A DNA stretch of 14,141 nucleotides from Silvanigrellales bacterium (lineage in GTDB: Bacteria > Bdellovibrionota_B > Oligoflexia > Silvanigrellales > Silvanigrellaceae). The notes under the pieces were generated by a model. That model searched no databases, was not told where the DNA came from, and saw only the letters and a list, made by a program, of their open reading frames with translations. Every line of letters starts with the position of its first letter. Within the stretch, counting starts at the first letter, position 1. Both the position numbers and the translations under genes were made by a program. Location: the NCBI GenBank assembly GCA_028285285.1, contig JANQPW010000211.1, forward strand, positions 1 to 14,141. Reading direction: 5' to 3'. Of this stretch, positions 13,703 through 14,141 are shown in pieces.

Positions 13703-14141
13703 ATGAAAATCAAATCACTTTTGCAAAGCTTGAGTCTTTTCAGTGTTGGCGCATTGGCGCTGGAAACTGCGGCGCCGAGTTTGGCTCAGGCAGAAAGCGT
13801 TCCAAACCCAGCTGGGTATGTTTGCCAAACAGTGGGAAGCGAGAATCTCTATCTCGTTGAAATTCTCGACGAGGGTGACTCCGAGGGGCAGGTGACCGTG
13901 ATGAGCATCGACGAGCCCGTGTTGTCGGGTGCTAGCCTCTTGAGCCACTTCCACACGGTACTTGACGAAGATGTGTTCTTCGTTGGGTATTCTGACGCGG
14001 AAGTTGTGAGCGCGGTGACCGTTCAACGCACTCCAAATTCTCAGGGCTATCACAATGGAAGAGCGGAATTTCTGGGGCAGCAGCAGACCGTTGTGTGCAG
14101 TTCCTATGAAGCCCGCCTGGCTCCTGCGGTTCTTCTGTTGG
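13703..14141 (+). CDS. Secreted protein, N-terminal part (cut by right edge)
   Basis: Open from ATG 13703 to the window end without a stop, 146 residues. GGGAG lies seven bases upstream. The N-terminus is a signal peptide: KIK, a hydrophobic stretch about residues 5-22 (LLQSLSLFSVGALALE) and a likely signal peptidase I site after SLAQA (about residue 30), with no lipobox. The mature part is acidic (VEILDEGDSEGQ, LDEDVFFVGYSDAE) with strand-like alternation and cysteines YVCQT and VVCSS that could form a disulfide. I recognise no family. It is divergent from the LysR gene and may be its target. The antisense frame at 13715-14053 is a shadow. Confidence 0.78.
   Translation, partial: MKIKSLLQSLSLFSVGALALETAAPSLAQAESVPNPAGYVCQTVGSENLYLVEILDEGDSEGQVTVMSIDEPVLSGASLLSHFHTVLDEDVFFVGYSDAEVVSAVTVQRTPNSQGYHNGRAEFLGQQQTVVCSSYEARLAPAVLLL

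Noticed and set aside
13715..14053. Minus-strand 112-residue frame at the right edge
   Set aside because: Antisense to an open frame with signal peptide and ribosome site at 13703; no supporting start signal.
1..14141. CRISPR arrays, tRNA or rRNA genes, insertion sequences, prophage or defence islands
   Set aside because: No regular spaced repeats, cloverleaf, transposase or integrase frames were seen; the Cas4-like domain belongs to a repair-type helicase fusion and has no cas neighbours.

Overview
The window looks like chromosomal DNA of a Gram-negative bacterium. Evidence is a Pal lipoprotein, several lipobox signal peptides, an M23 (LytM-type) envelope peptidase and a CXXCH protein predicted to lie outside the cytoplasm. 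The high gene density, frequent GTG and TTG starts, mid-range GC (my impression, not computed) and many orphan lipoproteins would fit a deltaproteobacterial or Bdellovibrionota-like organism. That placement is an inference and not secure. I saw no tRNA, rRNA, CRISPR array, insertion sequence or phage gene.

Left part, 1-4092, mostly minus strand: a lipoprotein cut by the left edge, possibly a trypsin/HtrA-like protease; a 44-residue single-pass membrane protein; a large Rad3/XPD/DinG-type iron-sulfur helicase with an N-terminal Cas4/RecB-like nuclease domain; and pal with a hairpin terminator. Between the helicase and pal lies a plus-strand DUF192 gene. It meets the helicase gene head to head and overlaps pal tail to tail, so the pal terminator falls inside its coding sequence.

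Middle part, 4298-8123, plus strand, probably one operon from the second gene on: a lipoprotein with one C-terminal c-type heme motif, a histidine-kinase-like protein whose ATP-binding domain has lost key motifs, a TauE/SafE transporter and a small membrane protein. The last three are 12-14 bases apart.

Right part, 8115-13552, minus strand: LysR regulator, cation diffusion facilitator (CDF) transporter with its own sigma70-like promoter, GNAT acetyltransferase, a lipoprotein with a basic tail, a membrane-anchored unknown protein, and an M23 peptidase lipoprotein whose start lies one base after the stop of that unknown. Divergent from the LysR gene, a secreted protein begins at 13703 and runs off the right edge. 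The 150-base gap between them carries a palindrome and a leader able to form two mutually exclusive hairpins.

The most unusual items are the degenerate kinase beside a heme lipoprotein and a transporter, the densely overlapping helicase-DUF192-pal arrangement, and the structured leader at 13637-13681.
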